A stretch of 64,000 bases of DNA, from assembly GCA_032622095.1 (NCBI GenBank), contig CP136063.1:7605814-7669813 (forward strand). Reading direction: 5' to 3'. Numbering within the stretch: the first letter of the stretch is position 1; the number at the start of each line of letters is the position of its first letter. The notes under the pieces were generated by a model that saw only the letters and a program-made list of their open reading frames with translations, did no database searches and had not been told where the DNA came from. This document shows positions 10,886 through 24,044 of this stretch, one piece after another. The DNA comes from Siphonodentalium dalli. Taxonomy: Eukaryota; Mollusca; Scaphopoda; Gadilida; Siphonodentaliidae. Made by a program: the position numbers and the translations under genes.

Positions 10886-12180
10886 ATGGTAAAATGGGTT
10901 GCACCGTGATAATGCAGTTGGGAAAGTATCGCATAACACACTGGCATTCACTTGTGCACTACAGTAAGGACAGAGTTGAGCCATACATACCAATATGCCA
11001 AGCTGATTGCAATTGGACCTCCCTACCAAACCTATTTTACCCCCACCAAACTCTAGCTTAGCACACATACTATATACACATGTAAGTAAGCCCACACTCG
11101 AAGATAAGCCCAGTCTGGGGTTTTCACCCTAACTAAAACATGGGGTGGTCCTCGTAGTTAAGCCCACCCTCATTTTTGAGCATTTGGAAGGTGAATACAA
11201 TCACATCTTTCTATCCTGTAGAATATGAGAAGATACTCAAGCACATATGTGCTTTTATTATTTTTTTCAGTTGATTTTCATAAAAAATATAGATGAATAA
11301 TAGTACACACTTGTGTTAATTTTGTTGTGAATTATACACATTTCATTCTGTTCTTAGTTGTTGGATCAATCAGAGGCATCACATTAATAAAGTCAAAGGA
11401 TGTGTCACGTACTGTCCACCTGCATCTCACTGATTTGTTTTATAAGAATTACTAGTAGCTTGAATAATAAGCATTAGTGTAACACAATTAACTTGTGAAC
11501 TCATCATACAACCCTATTGTGTTAACAAATTAATCCAAACATTTAGAACCTTATTCAAATTGATCCCAAATTTATCTGTCTATCACTGTTTCTGGTTATT
11601 ATCATGTGATTTTATCTTCCCAATAATATAAATAAAACACATTATTTATATCTTTATTCAATATAAAACATGTTATTGTATAAAATATGAATGTAAGTTG
11701 GCACCCGAAGGCTAACTGAATGTTTGCACAGGGGGGTCCTCGTGAATAAGCCCAGTACCCACTCTTGAGCAAAAACGTGCACGACCCATCACACACGACC
11801 TTAGTGACGGGTGCATAAAGTATTAAAATGTGTTGATTTCTCAGTAATTTAGTTCCGTGTTGACCTTTAGATGGTATGCATTTGTGATGGATATAGACAT
11901 GGAAGTTATCCCAGGACAAATACAAACAATATCAGTGATATTTTAAGCATTGTTGTGTATTATATCACCTCATTGCTTAAAATTTCCAGTGTTTTTGGTT
12001 AAATCGATGAGTTGCCAAGTTGAAATTTCGCGATTCAGCTGAAGGAACTGTGTTAGCCAACACCCGTCTTGCAGAGATGTAGAGACAACGGGTCAGTTTG
12101 AGACGTGCGCAGACCCTGTGGCAGTCACAACAGCACGCGTGTGTTACTGGCCGAAACTTTATGACGTGCGATCACGTAAG
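10886..12180. other. Duplicated non-coding stretch
   Basis: This matches about 32140-33380 in copy B. It has no supportable gene. Two related boxes containing GGTCCTCGT and AAGCCCA occur at about 11100-11190 and 11730-11770, which suggests an old interspersed repeat. Confidence 0.6.
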
Positions 12181-13490
12181 GACACCATGTAGGGTATTTC
12201 ACTGACTATCCATACGCAATTGCACTCGTCCGATAAACTTGCGATAGTACCACACCCATGTAGTTTGGTGTACATATTTCATACCAACATATCATATTGA
12301 TATAGTGGCAAGTGCGTCCATATGCGTGTGACATAAAATGTGGCAAGAGTCTACTAATTTGTAAGGCATTGCTATTTCCTAATTTCACAATGCATTCTAG
12401 ACTTGGGATGTGTCAAGCTATCATTACGCCATTACACTTGTCCGATAAACTTGCGACATAAACACAGACATGCGTTTTTGTATATATATTTCATATCGAG
12501 AATGTGGTATTGATACAATGGCAAGTCCGTCCATATGCTTGCGACATACACTATGGCAATAATCTGTTAATCCGTTAATGATATAGTTCAATCATGGCTA
12601 TATCCAAATGTAACAATGCGTCCCAAAGTAGGAATCTATCGAAATTCCGGAAGGGGTGTACATATGGTTGCGACATTGATCAATGCATCCTATAATACAA
12701 ACTGAAAGTTATTTATTTATGTAGTAGCACAGTTTTAAAATTATTGATGTAGGAACGTATTGAAAAAATCAAAAAAATCCAGTCTTAATATTATGAGATA
12801 ACCAGTAATTGGGTACAATGTTTTCGATGCTACCTGGTATGACTGCCATGAGTTTTGGTGCCAATAGTGTTTGGAGTCTTTTAAATTTAAACATGTATGA
12901 CAATTATTGCAAGAAAATTACAATAAACGTCGCTAAAATGCTTAAGATTTCCATGTTTTGTGGTTAAATATACGAGTCTTGAACTTGAAATTAACGGTTC
13001 ATTGCAGAAACAGAGTTAGTCAACACCCATTTTGAGACAACGGCCGAGGGGGCAGTTAGAATATGTTGGACAAGCAATTGCGTAAGGATTCTGAAAACAG
13101 TAACAACTCGCGATTGCGTTTTTGTGTATTTATTCCATCCCAAACGTGCGATATTGGTTCAATGTCAATTGCGTCCGTATGATTGAGACACACACATCGT
13201 GCTGTCCTTACTCATTGCAGTCGCCCGATATCCTGACAGTAACAGTAACAGCAGTACCACACGCGTGTGGTTTTGTGTATATATTCCACACCAAGTGATG
13301 TTGATATATTTATAGAGTGTGTGCATGCGTTCGTATGCTTGCGGCATACACTATTGTATGAGTATGTCAAACTGTTAATGGGGCTATGTTCAATCATGGT
13401 TAGTTTGTAATGTCACAATGCGTTCCCGAGTTGAATGTGTTGATATTCCGTGAAGTGTGCCCATATGCTTGCGACATGTAACATGGTGTT
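12180..13490. repeat. Diverged tandem repeats of about 212 bp
   Basis: Four degraded units can be traced, near 12200, 12420, 13085 and 13220. Shared landmarks are GTCCGATAAACTTGCGA, a TTTTGTGTATATATT box, and CCGTCCATATGCTTGCGACA, with several ending near a CTGTTAAT box. The first two are spaced about 212 bp apart. The same set recurs at 33380-34680 in copy B, so the array predates the segmental duplication. Confidence 0.6.
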
Positions 13491-13620
13491 GTTCTTTTAA
13501 ACTGTGAACTGGACTGTACTATGTGAAGATGCCATGAACTCATCCGACTCCCTCCAACTTATACACAGAAGCACAGGCATCTCAGAATTCGATAGGCGTT
13601 GCATATATATGTTGGGATTA

Positions 13621-13745
13621 CAGTAATGCCCTAACATATCGACTCCACAGCAGAATTGTGGACAACAAGTCCTTTCAGACTAAATCCTGAAAAATTACCC
13701 ACAATTCTGCTGTGGTTAAGGAGTCGATTATTTAGGGCATTACTG
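13621..13745. mobile_element. TA-flanked MITE (family M1, 125 bp)
   Basis: The ends are CAGTAATGCCCTAA and TTAGGGCATTACTG, with TA at 13619-13620 and 13746-13747. The counterpart at 34801-34931 sits in the same flanking sequence, so this insertion predates the segmental duplication. Confidence 0.92.
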
Positions 13746-13840
13746 TATATGACTCATTGTATCAACATATCCTGAGCCATATACATCACACTCTATAATG
13801 CGGTTGTGTCACATCGTGTTCTCATTAATGATATATCACA

Positions 13841-15809
13841 CTAGCAGGGTTACCCGGCGTTGCCCAGGTTAAAGTGATGTGAAACCCTCTGCATTCTATG
13901 GATATATGGCGGGAATAGAGGATACTCTTGTTCAAAGCGTTACCCATATCTTCATAAATTATATATCCAAATAGCATCACAAAACATGATTCTTACACAT
14001 GAAATATAAGTAGTAGCTCACCTTGTCGGATCGGAGCGATTGTCATTTTGTTTATCGCGATTAATCCGTCCCACCAATAAAGAACTATTTATTTATTTAC
14101 AACTGTGTATACTTCAGACGTTATAACATGAACATCATAAACACACTAGTTCGAACAAATAAAAGACGACAATTGGGTTTCATGTAGAGATGTATCAATC
14201 AATCTAGTGGGTTTGACTTAAGATTTTGAGGACACCTAGTTATCATATTTCCATGAAGATACATATTTTAAAGAAATATCCAGGTGCTCCTCTGTTCATG
14301 GTGCTATATACTGGCTAATTATTCTCAGTTTTAAAGAAATGTTGCTATGCAGCTATATCAGCTCCATGTGCCCGACTCAGAGCGAGATTCGGAGTTGTTT
14401 ATGTTAGGCGATGAGTCTGTTCTAAAACATGAAGATAACTTCTGTATATTGGGCAGATATAACCTTGTCAGATGTCAGTATTGGAGGATCCTGAAAAGTT
14501 ATGTTCCACTGACTCCGTTGTTTTTTTTATCTCAGAAGAAATTATATTTGACGTCACACTGTGATCAATATTGTTGAACAGGCCTTCTATATATACATTT
14601 CCATATCTCTTGTAACTTTTGTATGGAAATTATATTGAATGGGCAGACTTAATTGTGTTATGCATCCTGACTCGATTGGCCCATGTGTGACAGTTTGCGA
14701 CACCCCTAAACCACCCACTTAGACTCCTCATATCATGGAGATTATTATTGATAAGTTTGGTACTAATCGGCGACTAAACAGCGTTGATCAAATTTAGTGC
14801 TCACTAACCCCCCAACTATCACCCAAACAGCACCAACATGGCGTATTTAAATCACACGATCAGACTCCTCGTATTATGGATAAGAATGCGTATCACTTTG
14901 GTGGAAATTGTCGCTAAACTTATTGCGTATCAATCTTGGTGCCCCTCTGCCTTTCCCTGACTCGAATGACGCCACTTTTGACGGATTTAACACCACCATT
15001 AGACTCCTCATACCATGGGGATGCTAAGTATAAATGTGGTGGCGACTAAACCCATTTAAACTGAGTGCCCCTTCCACAAACTTTCATCCAAATGACAGCA
15101 ATTTGGAGTCTTTAAATCGCACAATTAGATTCATTTTATCATGAAAAATAATATACATCAATTTGGTGGAAATCGGCGCTAAAATTAGTTTTAACAATAT
15201 TGGTAGCCCTCTCCCCTTCCGTGCATCCCTGACGCGAATGGCGCCACGTTTGACATATTTAGACAGCACCATTAGATTATTCATATCATCGCAATGATTA
15301 TATGAAAGTTTCGTGGCAATCGGCGGCAAAATTTTTGCCTGCCCCTCCCCTATTATGTCCCTGACAACGGCGTCACTTTAGAAAATTCTAAGCAGCACCA
15401 TTATCTTTCTCGCAAAAACGTTACCCCTAGTAGACCCGTTTGGTGCCATCTAGATGGTCCCTCGGCGCTAAACTTAGTTTATCAATTTTGGTGCCCCTCT
15501 CCCCTTCCATGCGTCCCTGACTCTAACGACGCCACTTTTGACATATTTAAACCATACCATCAGATTCCTTATATCATGAGGATTATTATAGATAAGTTTC
15601 GTGGCAATCGGCGACATTTTGTTTCCTGCCCCTCCCCATATTTTGCCCCTGACAACAACCGCGTCACTTTAGAAAATTCTAACCCGCACCATTATCTTTC
15701 TCGTGAAAATTTACCCCTAGTAGACCCCTTTAGTGCCATATAGATGGTCCCCTGTGAATTTCTATAGAACACAGACAGACAGACAGACATTCGCAAATAT
15801 AGATATAGC
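13841..15809 (-). mobile_element. Helitron, non-autonomous, minus orientation
   Basis: Read on the minus strand, the 3' end is GGGCAACGCCGGGTAACCCT followed by GCTAG and a flanking T. That is the Helitron signature of a GC-rich hairpin just before CTAG. The 5' end reads GCTATATCTATATTTGCG then GAATGTCTGTCTG, which would match the canonical 5'-TC if the first base were T. The element sits exactly between A and T of a site that is empty in copy B (35016-35018), with no target duplication, as Helitrons require. No Rep/helicase frame is present. Confidence 0.85.
14690..15740. repeat. Degenerate repeats inside the Helitron
   Basis: Six or more diverged units carry an AGACTCCTCATATCATG-like box followed by a TTTGGTG.CAATCGGCG-like box. 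Some also carry GCCCCTCTCCCCTTCC. Spacing is irregular, about 120-330 bp. The frames are broken and I cannot relate them to a protein. Confidence 0.55.
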
Positions 15810-16189
15810 TTATCGGTGTGCATATTTCCAACGCTGCCGAATTTCAACACATTATGGAGCAAAGTAATTTTCTTATATCTAAGCAGGCCAGATATTCAGT
15901 GTTACCAACGCGTATATATTGTTAGATATATAGTGTATAGATGTTATGAGAAAAGTGTATTACAAAAGTACACACTCTTGTAAAGTTCTCTTCGAACACG
16001 GAAAGAAATGTCATTATTTTCTGTATCGATGTCAAAGCAATTTCGACGACTTGTTTAATAACGCGGGATTATTTAAAAGCGAATATTATTAAAAGTGTAC
16101 TTTGGATTGCAAACCGCCATGCATGTTCATTTAATCTACATGGGCTTTATTACGTTTACGTATGGTCATATTATTAAATTTAAACATAC

Positions 16190-16500
16190 TTTAAGCCGCA
16201 TTTCTTCTTTATATAGCACTGAATCACATGGGGCTCTAGTCGCTTGAAAGATTACATGTTTCTACTTACTTCTTATCCGTTGTTACTTACCTTGGAAATA
16301 GAACAACAATATGTTTATCATATTATCATGGAAAACAGGGCAGCACTCCGTCGACGGTGATACAATGATTCACATAATCGGGGTCAACCAAGGGAGACAT
16401 GTTCCACAGTGCAGTGTTCATTTTAGTCAGAAAGCAAACACTTGGTGGAAGCTACAAGAACAAGCGGGTTGTAAGTTGCCAACTAGTTACGGAAGAAATT
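16190..16500. repeat. Dispersed repeat R4, first copy
   Basis: A tract running from GCATTTCTTCTTTATATAGC through GGGGCTCTAGTCGCTTGA to a GTTGCCAACTAGTTACGGAA box recurs at 20350-20585, partly at 35405-35519, and at 43995-44300. Short open frames here share no clear domain. It may derive from an old transposon gene. Confidence 0.75.
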
Positions 16501-16689
16501 GAGCGATTTTGCGTTGCTAACAAACATGGATTTAACCCCGGAAATATGTTATTTGTTTTGATAATTTTGTTTACTGGACTTCGACTGCATGGTGGACTGC
16601 TTGTTACGTGGATGTATATGTTAGACATTATGGACGCGGTGTTTAGTTGTGACGGTATACACGTCAACTTGGGTGCAACTTACTGAAGT

Positions 16690-17050
16690 TAGATATCATA
16701 TGACAGCACTTTCTAAACAGTGAGTGCAAACGGCGACGAACAATCGTTAGCGGACCTAGACAGGACAGCGTAAGCACAACGGCAAATGAAAGTGGAGGAC
16801 TCAGAAACAAACGTTTGATAGGATATATAGTGGAAGGGTCGGGACAAAACAACGCCAACGGATTGTTAACGAAGCTAACATGAACGGGACAGGCGACAGT
16901 GGACGGGCGGAACAACACAGGGACAATGGATTGTTAGCGAACCGTATATATGTTACAGTTAAAATAATACCTGACATATGCAGTTATTATGCATAATAAC
17001 TTAAATTGTGAGCATTTTAGACATATTAGCTGAAACACAATTGATAGTCT
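16690..17050. other. Gene-free stretch beyond the duplication edge
   Basis: The alignment with copy B stops near 16630 (44430 in B). This tract has unique sequence with GGATTGTTAACGAA and GGATTGTTAGCGAA words at about 16858 and 16928. No gene is visible. Confidence 0.5.
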
Positions 17051-17054
17051 TGAC

Positions 17055-17275
17055 ACTATTATCTATGTGCACCACAATAGACTTATTATGACAAGGAACA
17101 CTGCCTTATTGTGTCCCCGATATATTGTCACTATGAGTTGTGTACACCACAATATACTTATTATGACAAGGGACACTGGCTTCTTGTGTCCCCGATATAT
17201 TGTCACTATCATATATGTCTACCACAATAGACTTATTATAACAAGGAATATTGGCTTCTTGACCCGTGTGTTAGC
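17055..17275. repeat. 75-bp tandem repeat, about three copies
   Basis: The box CACCACAATAGACTTATTAT begins units at about 17070 and, with small changes, at 17145 and 17220. Each of the first two continues into GTGTCCCCGATATATTGTCA. The third unit decays. Confidence 0.88.
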
Positions 17276-17469
17276 TATCTCATCTTCTTTGTAATTGACA
17301 CAATGTCTTCAACTGAAGCTTAGTGTTTCGTATAAAAAGAACGTAATAGACATGGTTCACATCAAAAGATCGATGATCTAAAAATAAAAACTACTTTTTC
17401 GGGATAATCTTTATAACTGTTGCGTTACAAAAAGCGTGTGTTAATTCCAAAATAGGTTTATGAGAAAAC

Positions 17470-17940
17470 AGTTGGTAAAATAATCGAAGAATGTATTTCC
17501 ACAAAAAGACCCCACGTCACTACATATACTACCTCCTAACAAAGTATGAAGTGTTTCAGTGTGATGGTGTGAAAAACACTCATACGACGACAATCCAATG
17601 AAGACTCAGTATACTCCGTCTTTGTGGAAAGCGCATACGATGTTATTCACCGTGACCACATAGCAACTGACAATGATGGTCGAGATTATAAGATTATAGC
17701 GATATATAAGAAGTATGCCCACATCACACATGAAGCACTGAACATGTTCAAGTCTGGCAATATCCAGTGCAAAAAGAAGAGGAAGCGTGTGAAAATAAAA
17801 GGGATTGGGTTAATACCTATTATTTCGAAGGATTTTAGTTATTGTGCACATGTTGACTTAATATATATGCAATCCATGTGCCAGCGACAATACAAGTGGG
17901 TCGCAATTTTATCAGTTGTGCAAATTATACACATGTGAAA
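17470..17940 (+). pseudogene. KRBA2-like integrase remnant
   Basis: Two frames read as one protein family after a frameshift near 17580. The first gives YYLLTKYEVFQCDGV. The second gives SAYDVIHRDHIAT, then ISKDFSYCAHVDLIYMQSM and QYKWV. This is the pattern of the KRAB-A-domain-containing-2/SCAND3-type integrase-derived proteins: an H-x3-H zinc-binding region followed by the start of the catalytic core, with the VDL Asp. The usual CxxC half of the zinc site is reduced to one Cys. The fragment starts without a Met and stops after about 150 residues, so it is a dead piece of an integrase gene (Ginger/gypsy-type origin is likely). The assignment rests on remembered family pattern, not a search. 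Confidence 0.6.
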
Positions 17941-20900
17941 TGTGATTTCCGGAGATAAAAACCCCTATTAAATACTTGAGCAAATAAAGTGCAGCATTCG
18001 ACGGACGTGCTAAAAATTTATCACCATTGTGTTTGGTAAAATTTTATGCAACGCAATTTAGAGTTCATACCTAATCCATAGCATATTTAATTAGTGCACG
18101 AATTATTTGTTTCCTCGAAGGAAATGAGGAGCGTTGCGTATTTTGTGACAAGAATGAAGATATTATAAACAATGCCTGTATCGAATGTTCTTCCATTTGC
18201 GATAAGCGAAATACTTTTTAAAATAGTCGAGCTAGTAAACATATACCATGCAGACAATTTATGCAGTATGGCATATTCGATGGAAAACCAACACGCGTTC
18301 TACTATCATATATACATAACACATATACTGTACGAACGGACCGGAAAACAAACTAATACATTTTCCCGTAAACAAAGCTGCTTTCCTTTGATCACACAAA
18401 CAGTTATAGTCACTCGGCCATAACATGCAGTTATAAGCGTCACATTACATTTTCATAACATGTTTCTCTGTGTATTGTTTTGTATTCGCATCTAAGTCAC
18501 ATTATGTCAGTCTGAGCAACTGGCTAATGCTCAACTGTTCTTCCACATATGACTATGTCTCTACACATGTCTGCATGTATGTCTCCTCGATCAGTCTGTC
18601 TAAGTGTTGTGTGTGTATGCCAGAACGATATGCAATCACAAATGTGTGTCTGCGTCAGGTTGTATGTTTGTATATGTGCATGTTTTATTCCCAGTTTGGT
18701 TATCCATGCATGTTGAGACATATGTATAATATAAACATTGATGTATATGAATCTCCATATATTGAAGATATTGAAACTAAATGTACTATTAATTATAAAC
18801 CAGTATTACAAGGGGGCAACTCAACATTCAATGCAAGTGAGAGTGTATGAGGTTGCAACTTAACTGGAGTAAACCCCAACTCATCAGAGATATCCTTCAA
18901 TTAAAATTTCCCAGGTTCCTCTCTAAACTTACTTCACTGGGGCTAGCATCCTTTGGTTAAGAACATTCCAAAGTTGGCTATTCGCAGCAATACCCAAAGA
19001 TAATTGTTTTCGACTGTATTGTCACGCAGTGTAGTCGATGGAATTATGGAGAGATATTCACTCTGCGACTAATTTAACACAGTTGAGTGGTCAATCGTTT
19101 CACAGAGGTCAGTCAATAGTCTCTGAGCTTCTCATTGATGTGATTTCAATAGTATATGAGCTTCCCAACGTGCCATCTTTGGTTTATTTGTTATTAACTG
19201 AGTTGTATCGTCCACAGACAGTTTGAAGTGTTGACGCAGTTTTGTTGTAACTCACAGATACTCTAACCCAGTTATCATAACCAAAAGTATTAACAAAGGC
19301 CTCATTGCTAACAAATCGCGCTGTAACGCACTGAACCAGCACATGCATCAACTATTAAAGGTCATCCATTTAGACACACGAAATTGTGCACAAATGTTAT
19401 TGTCAACGTATTTCTTCACAACACAGTTTGGCAAACGTCACATGGATAACAAAATGACACCGCCCAATAACACCATCCTCTCCCATGCATTCCCCCATTT
19501 GACAGCCATAACATTTTGACTATGTGGCTTTATATGACGTTTCTGATCGGAAACACAATTGTGCACTTTTCATCCATGTATTATTGACCAATCAGCTGCC
19601 AAGATTGTTGTATGCTGACCCTAGCTTACTTGATTATAAGTCAGCACAACTGTATGCACATGTAATGGACAGGTGCTATGTGCCACCATCGCTCACTCAA
19701 CATGTTGACTAGTGATATTTAAGTTTAATCATCTCATCAGCATTATCTTTATTGCTAACATCTATAAGACATTATAGACAAAGAATAACATATTCAGACA
19801 ACTGCTTCATCGCGCATGCACATTAATTTTTGTATGCAATTCAATTTAGATCTATCTGTTTACGGTGTATTGAGTGTAATATTAAATTAATCTCTATTCA
19901 CCCCCCGATTTGAATAACCACAGTCAGTATGAATGCTACATGACATACTGCTTGTATATTGGGGAAGCTTCCAGTATTCTTAGCATACTTGATTATATAT
20001 AATGAATAAAATGCAAAACTCAATCGGTGCCACGTCAAGATTATGTCAGAAAGGCAATCTCACTCAAGTCAAGACAAGGTAAGGATAAATTCCCGACGAT
20101 CAAGTCAGGATTTGCGACACACTCTTTAATAGTGATAGTCGTTCGCGTCCGCAACCAAATCTGGACAGTTGAAAAGATCGACAGCGAAGCTAAGGGGAGG
20201 CATATAAATGCATTGAACTACAGTTAAATCTAGATCATTCCGCTTGCTTGAATTACCACGTTCGTGAAATATGTTTTCGTTTCTAGCAGATAAATCGATT
20301 GATAATGTAGACCAGTCAATTATTTTATATAGAAGTGCCAAAAATTCCGTGCGGAGCTTTAATCCACATTTCTTCTGTATATAGCACTGAATCACACGGG
20401 GCTCTATAGTCGCTTGACAAATTACATGTTTCCACTTACTTTGTATCCGTGCACGGGGTTAGCCAAGGAAGACATGCTCCAAAGTGTTCATTTTAGTCGC
20501 GTCACATCCAGAAAACAGACACTTTGTGGAAGTTACAAGAACAAGCGGGTTGTTAGTTGCCAACTAGTTGCGGAAGAAAGTGTTCGATAGAACCAACGAC
20601 ACAAAACACACACGAGCTCTGCATCTATATAACAATACTGCAAGTTAACTATTGACCGGGGTTCGGTACGGTTGTGTGAAGTTCATCTCAGTGATTATCC
20701 GCTTCATTATTACCAGTCATACGCTTCTGTTCGATGTGCCTATGGATCTTCTTAAATCCATTATCATCATGTCGGAATATTTTCTAATTGTAATACGACC
20801 CTGCCTAACTATGCTTAAAAGCCATGTCCTGATTGGCCAGTGGCCCGAGTTACCATGGCTATCTCGTTCCAGTTTTGTGGTACAATTCTACTTTTTCCAA

Positions 20901-22990
20901 TTGTACCACGAAAAAAATCGGTTTATTCAGATCGCCGCACGCGACTTTTCCCGTCTTTTCTAACTCCGCGCAAACGGGGCATCAACGGGGTACACACGCA
21001 CCCGTAACCCATTGAATTTTGCTACATCTTGACAATCTTGCGAATTTTCTAGCGATTTGTCGCTTGAAAGCAGTTTGGTTGCCAATGAATATGGTCCAGA
21101 TGATGTTATGGTATATTGATATATGTTACGACCAAAGAAAGTTACTTAATAAGTGTATTAAATGACAAAATAATTCGGTAAAATTGTATGTTCCATGGGG
21201 CCGGGCTGTGTATTCGTCGATTCGAATCTCGATCATATTCGATATTTCGGAATCAAGTTGAAACTGAAAGCGTTTGTTCACCAGAAGGGAAATAAGATTA
21301 GTTCAGTAAACTAGATAATTTAGATCGCTTTGTGTAAGGAAAATGGTCCATAGTCGATGATCATATCCTCGGCTATCTACAAGTCAACAAAGGATACAGG
21401 ATAGTAAAATGGCCTATCATTCTGCCGTTATACATGTAATTTTTCACGCGATATGCGTAAACAACAGGTGTATTCATATCATGATGGAAAGGGAACGTAG
21501 CTGTAAGACATATTAAAGATATTTTATGATTCAGTTGCCCAATTTGTACATGTGCAAGTTTCCTTGTCCACCATGACATAAAGTTTGTGAGGCATGATCC
21601 TGGAAATGATTAAGCATGACATTGCGCGTATAGTTGTGCAGATTAAAAATTATAATTTATTATCTGATCCTTTAAAATATATACATTTATAATTATCCAC
21701 ACCCATGTGGTAGAACAGGTTGCCCTGCAATACGGTAAAGAGTGTTCGGGTTTCAATCATTTTCAGAAAAGTTTCATATCAAAGGACCGACCACATGACT
21801 GATATACCGTGGTCAAAATCAATTGGGACATAACCGGCACTGTGATCGCAATCACAAATACAAAGTTAGGTGATCAGCTGTTAGGTGATCAGCTGTCTGA
21901 GGAAAGTGATGCAGACTATATTTTCGATATGAACACCACAAAACAACCGATGACCATTATTGTTTGACATCGAAATAAATGGAACGGTGACCAGACTGAT
22001 AGCTGAATGAGGTGCTGGTATAAATGTGATCGATAAACGTGACTTTAATAACATGTCTTCACAACCAATTCTTACGAAATCAGAAACTAAGTTATTTCCG
22101 TATGGATCAACACAATCCATGAGTACAATTGATTTATGGCTAAACTGAAATAGGATGACTGAGAAATTTCAGACATTGTTCACGGTGTCCTCTGGACGTG
22201 TGGTTCACTCCTATGATGTGACTCAACAATCAAGCTCGGACTGATACCATTTGCTCAAAATGTTAACACTCTATTAACTCCATATGAACTGATTGTACAG
22301 GCACTAACATTTGTTCCCCAGCACATGAGTATGAACATATATTCAATGGAGTTGGACAATTAAAGGACAACACAGTGTAATTACAACAAATATGCTAATT
22401 GACATGTTTTACGTTAAAATACATTTGAATCATACATAGCTTTAAAAGCCTTAGTTTCTTTGTGACTTAACAGGTTAGGCTCGATTCGTGTGTTTTAGAT
22501 TGGTCGAAAATGGTATTACTCATAATTTAAAAGCCCACATCATGACATTTGAAAACTAATTTTAGAGTATAGATGAAGTTAGTAGATGTGTGCATTATCA
22601 ACTGATCATTCAATCATGTATCACAATTACATCTGTGTTTTCGTTTAACTGTTATAGATATACTAGTACACCCATGCATTAAATTGATCTCTTAAGAGTT
22701 TTTTTTTAGGCAAAATTATATGCTAATAAAAAAAGTGCATGGTATGTAATATGGAGAAACCTTATCAAGGCAGTATCATAAACCATTTGTGCATATAGTT
22801 TTTTTTCGTAATAGTATGTACTCATATCTGTCTTTTTCTGAGCAAATCGTGGAGCAAATTCTTCAAGATAACATCAATGGTACACATTTAACACAAGTAT
22901 GGATCAATATCGTGAATAAATGTCAAGTAATGCACACAATGTCCCAAATTTGTATGCAACTGTAATAGTCCGTAATTTTTCGGTGGTCAA
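17941..22990. other. Long gene-free spacer
   Basis: Apart from the R4 copy at 20350-20585, I see only short open frames without domains, many in AT-rich sequence. A motif GATTCGAATC at 21219 recalls a Pol III B box, but no tRNA fold surrounds it. The direct doublet TTAGGTGATCAGCTG occurs at about 21866-21895. Confidence 0.5.
20350..20585. repeat. Dispersed repeat R4, second copy
   Basis: It matches 16190-16500 from the CACATTTCTTCTGTATATAG box to the TTGCCAACTAGTTGCGGAAG box, with an internal deletion of about 60 bp. It lies in the spacer between copies A and B. Confidence 0.75.
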
Positions 22991-22991
22991 T

Positions 22992-23014
22992 AACTACTAC
23001 TACTACTACTACTA
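22992..23014. repeat. (TAC)n microsatellite
   Basis: About eight ACT/TAC triplets lie in tandem. Confidence 0.95.
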
Positions 23015-23149
23015 CCATAAACGTTCCCCCAAAACGGAGTGTGCGTTCCACATAACAGTATATGATGAACTAATTTGCGCGGATATGAACCAAATGAATA
23101 TTTTAACAAAGTGGAACACTGGAATCATACAATAAACTGTGACTTCGAC

Positions 23150-23966
23150 AAAGAAGGTTGAGGCAAAATATCCTCAGAATCCTTCCGATGTTTCATCCAA
23201 TAAGTGGTGTACTTTCTGTGGAGAAACCAAGAAAAAGTATAATTCATTTATTTTGAGAATGTTTAATAGTGAAAAAGTTATTGTCTGATATAAACATATG
23301 GATAAATGAGTACTCACAATTCGATTTAGAATTATCCCCAAACATGGTCCTTTTTTGGAGCAGAAAGACCGGGCGATATCGACCGTTTTGTAAGTTTCCA
23401 GCTTACTTTTTTGAAATTTAATATGTATCGTGCAAAAATGGAGAAAAGAATTCCACCTTTTGCTGATATGCAAACAGTTAAAAGAATACTAAAATATATA
23501 GAAATTGAATTATTTTGCTGCAACGTGTAAGGCAAGATGGACAAAATGGCTTGGTTTAATTTGATTATCTCTTGAACAAATATGAGAAAAAACAGCTTCC
23601 TCTATCAATTTATATTGCCTATAATATCAAAACAAAATATAAACAAAGATACCGAGATAAATTCTCCCCTCCTTAGCCAAAATAATATAAGATTTTCTTA
23701 CAAACAACAGTCCACTAAAAGATAAAAAATAATTAATATAAAAGAATATAATTAAACAAGTATATATATATTCATACAATAGTATTCCACTATCACACTC
23801 TATACTCCTTAACTATTCACAGTATTCTAACCACTATTCTACACACTATTATTTCGTTATGCTACTCAATCCATAACTATGTAACGTATCATTGTTGCAA
23901 TACCACCAATTGGTATTCCATGCATTGTATTCATGTTTTGGGTCAATAAAACTGTATTTAAAAAAC
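23150..23966 (+). pseudogene. LINE ORF2 3' end and 3' UTR, degraded
   Basis: The plus strand reads KWCTFCGETKKK (a CxxC like the ORF2 C-terminal zinc knuckle), then LEQKDRAISTVL, then MYRAKMEKRIPPFADM and ending at a stop near 23530. This order resembles the C-terminus of L1/Tx1-type ORF2. An AT-rich tract follows, closing with AATAAAACTG and a short A-run at about 23943-23966, as expected of a LINE 3' end. Frames are shifted several times. The assignment is by pattern only. Confidence 0.5.
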
Positions 23967-24044
23967 AATATCGAACCGACAACAGTAATAAAAAAACCTT
24001 TAATCCAATTACTAGTCTAACAATCCCATCATGATTACCCTTTA

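Larger units (their letters stand above)
4580..16630. repeat. Segmental duplication, copy A
   Basis: The sequence from about 4580 to 16630 aligns in the same orientation with 24566-44430. The shared blocks include a LINE remnant, the GT31 gene, the tract from 7396, the tract from 10886 to 13840, and the tract from 15810 to 16630. Differences are mostly clean insertions. Copy A has extra DNA at 4985-5060, 7882-9240, 9358-10878 (hAT-like) and 13841-15809 (Helitron). Copy A lacks the fold-back element, the 27.89-31.47 kb block and the LINE seen in copy B. The edges are judged by eye. Confidence 0.9.

Noticed and set aside
14347-14577. 76-codon frame inside the Helitron
   Set aside because: No Rep or helicase motif, and no similarity I recognise. 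It is probably chance.
21200-21260. Possible tRNA or tRNA-derived SINE around GATTCGAATC
   Set aside because: No A box, anticodon arm or acceptor stem can be formed around the B-box-like word.
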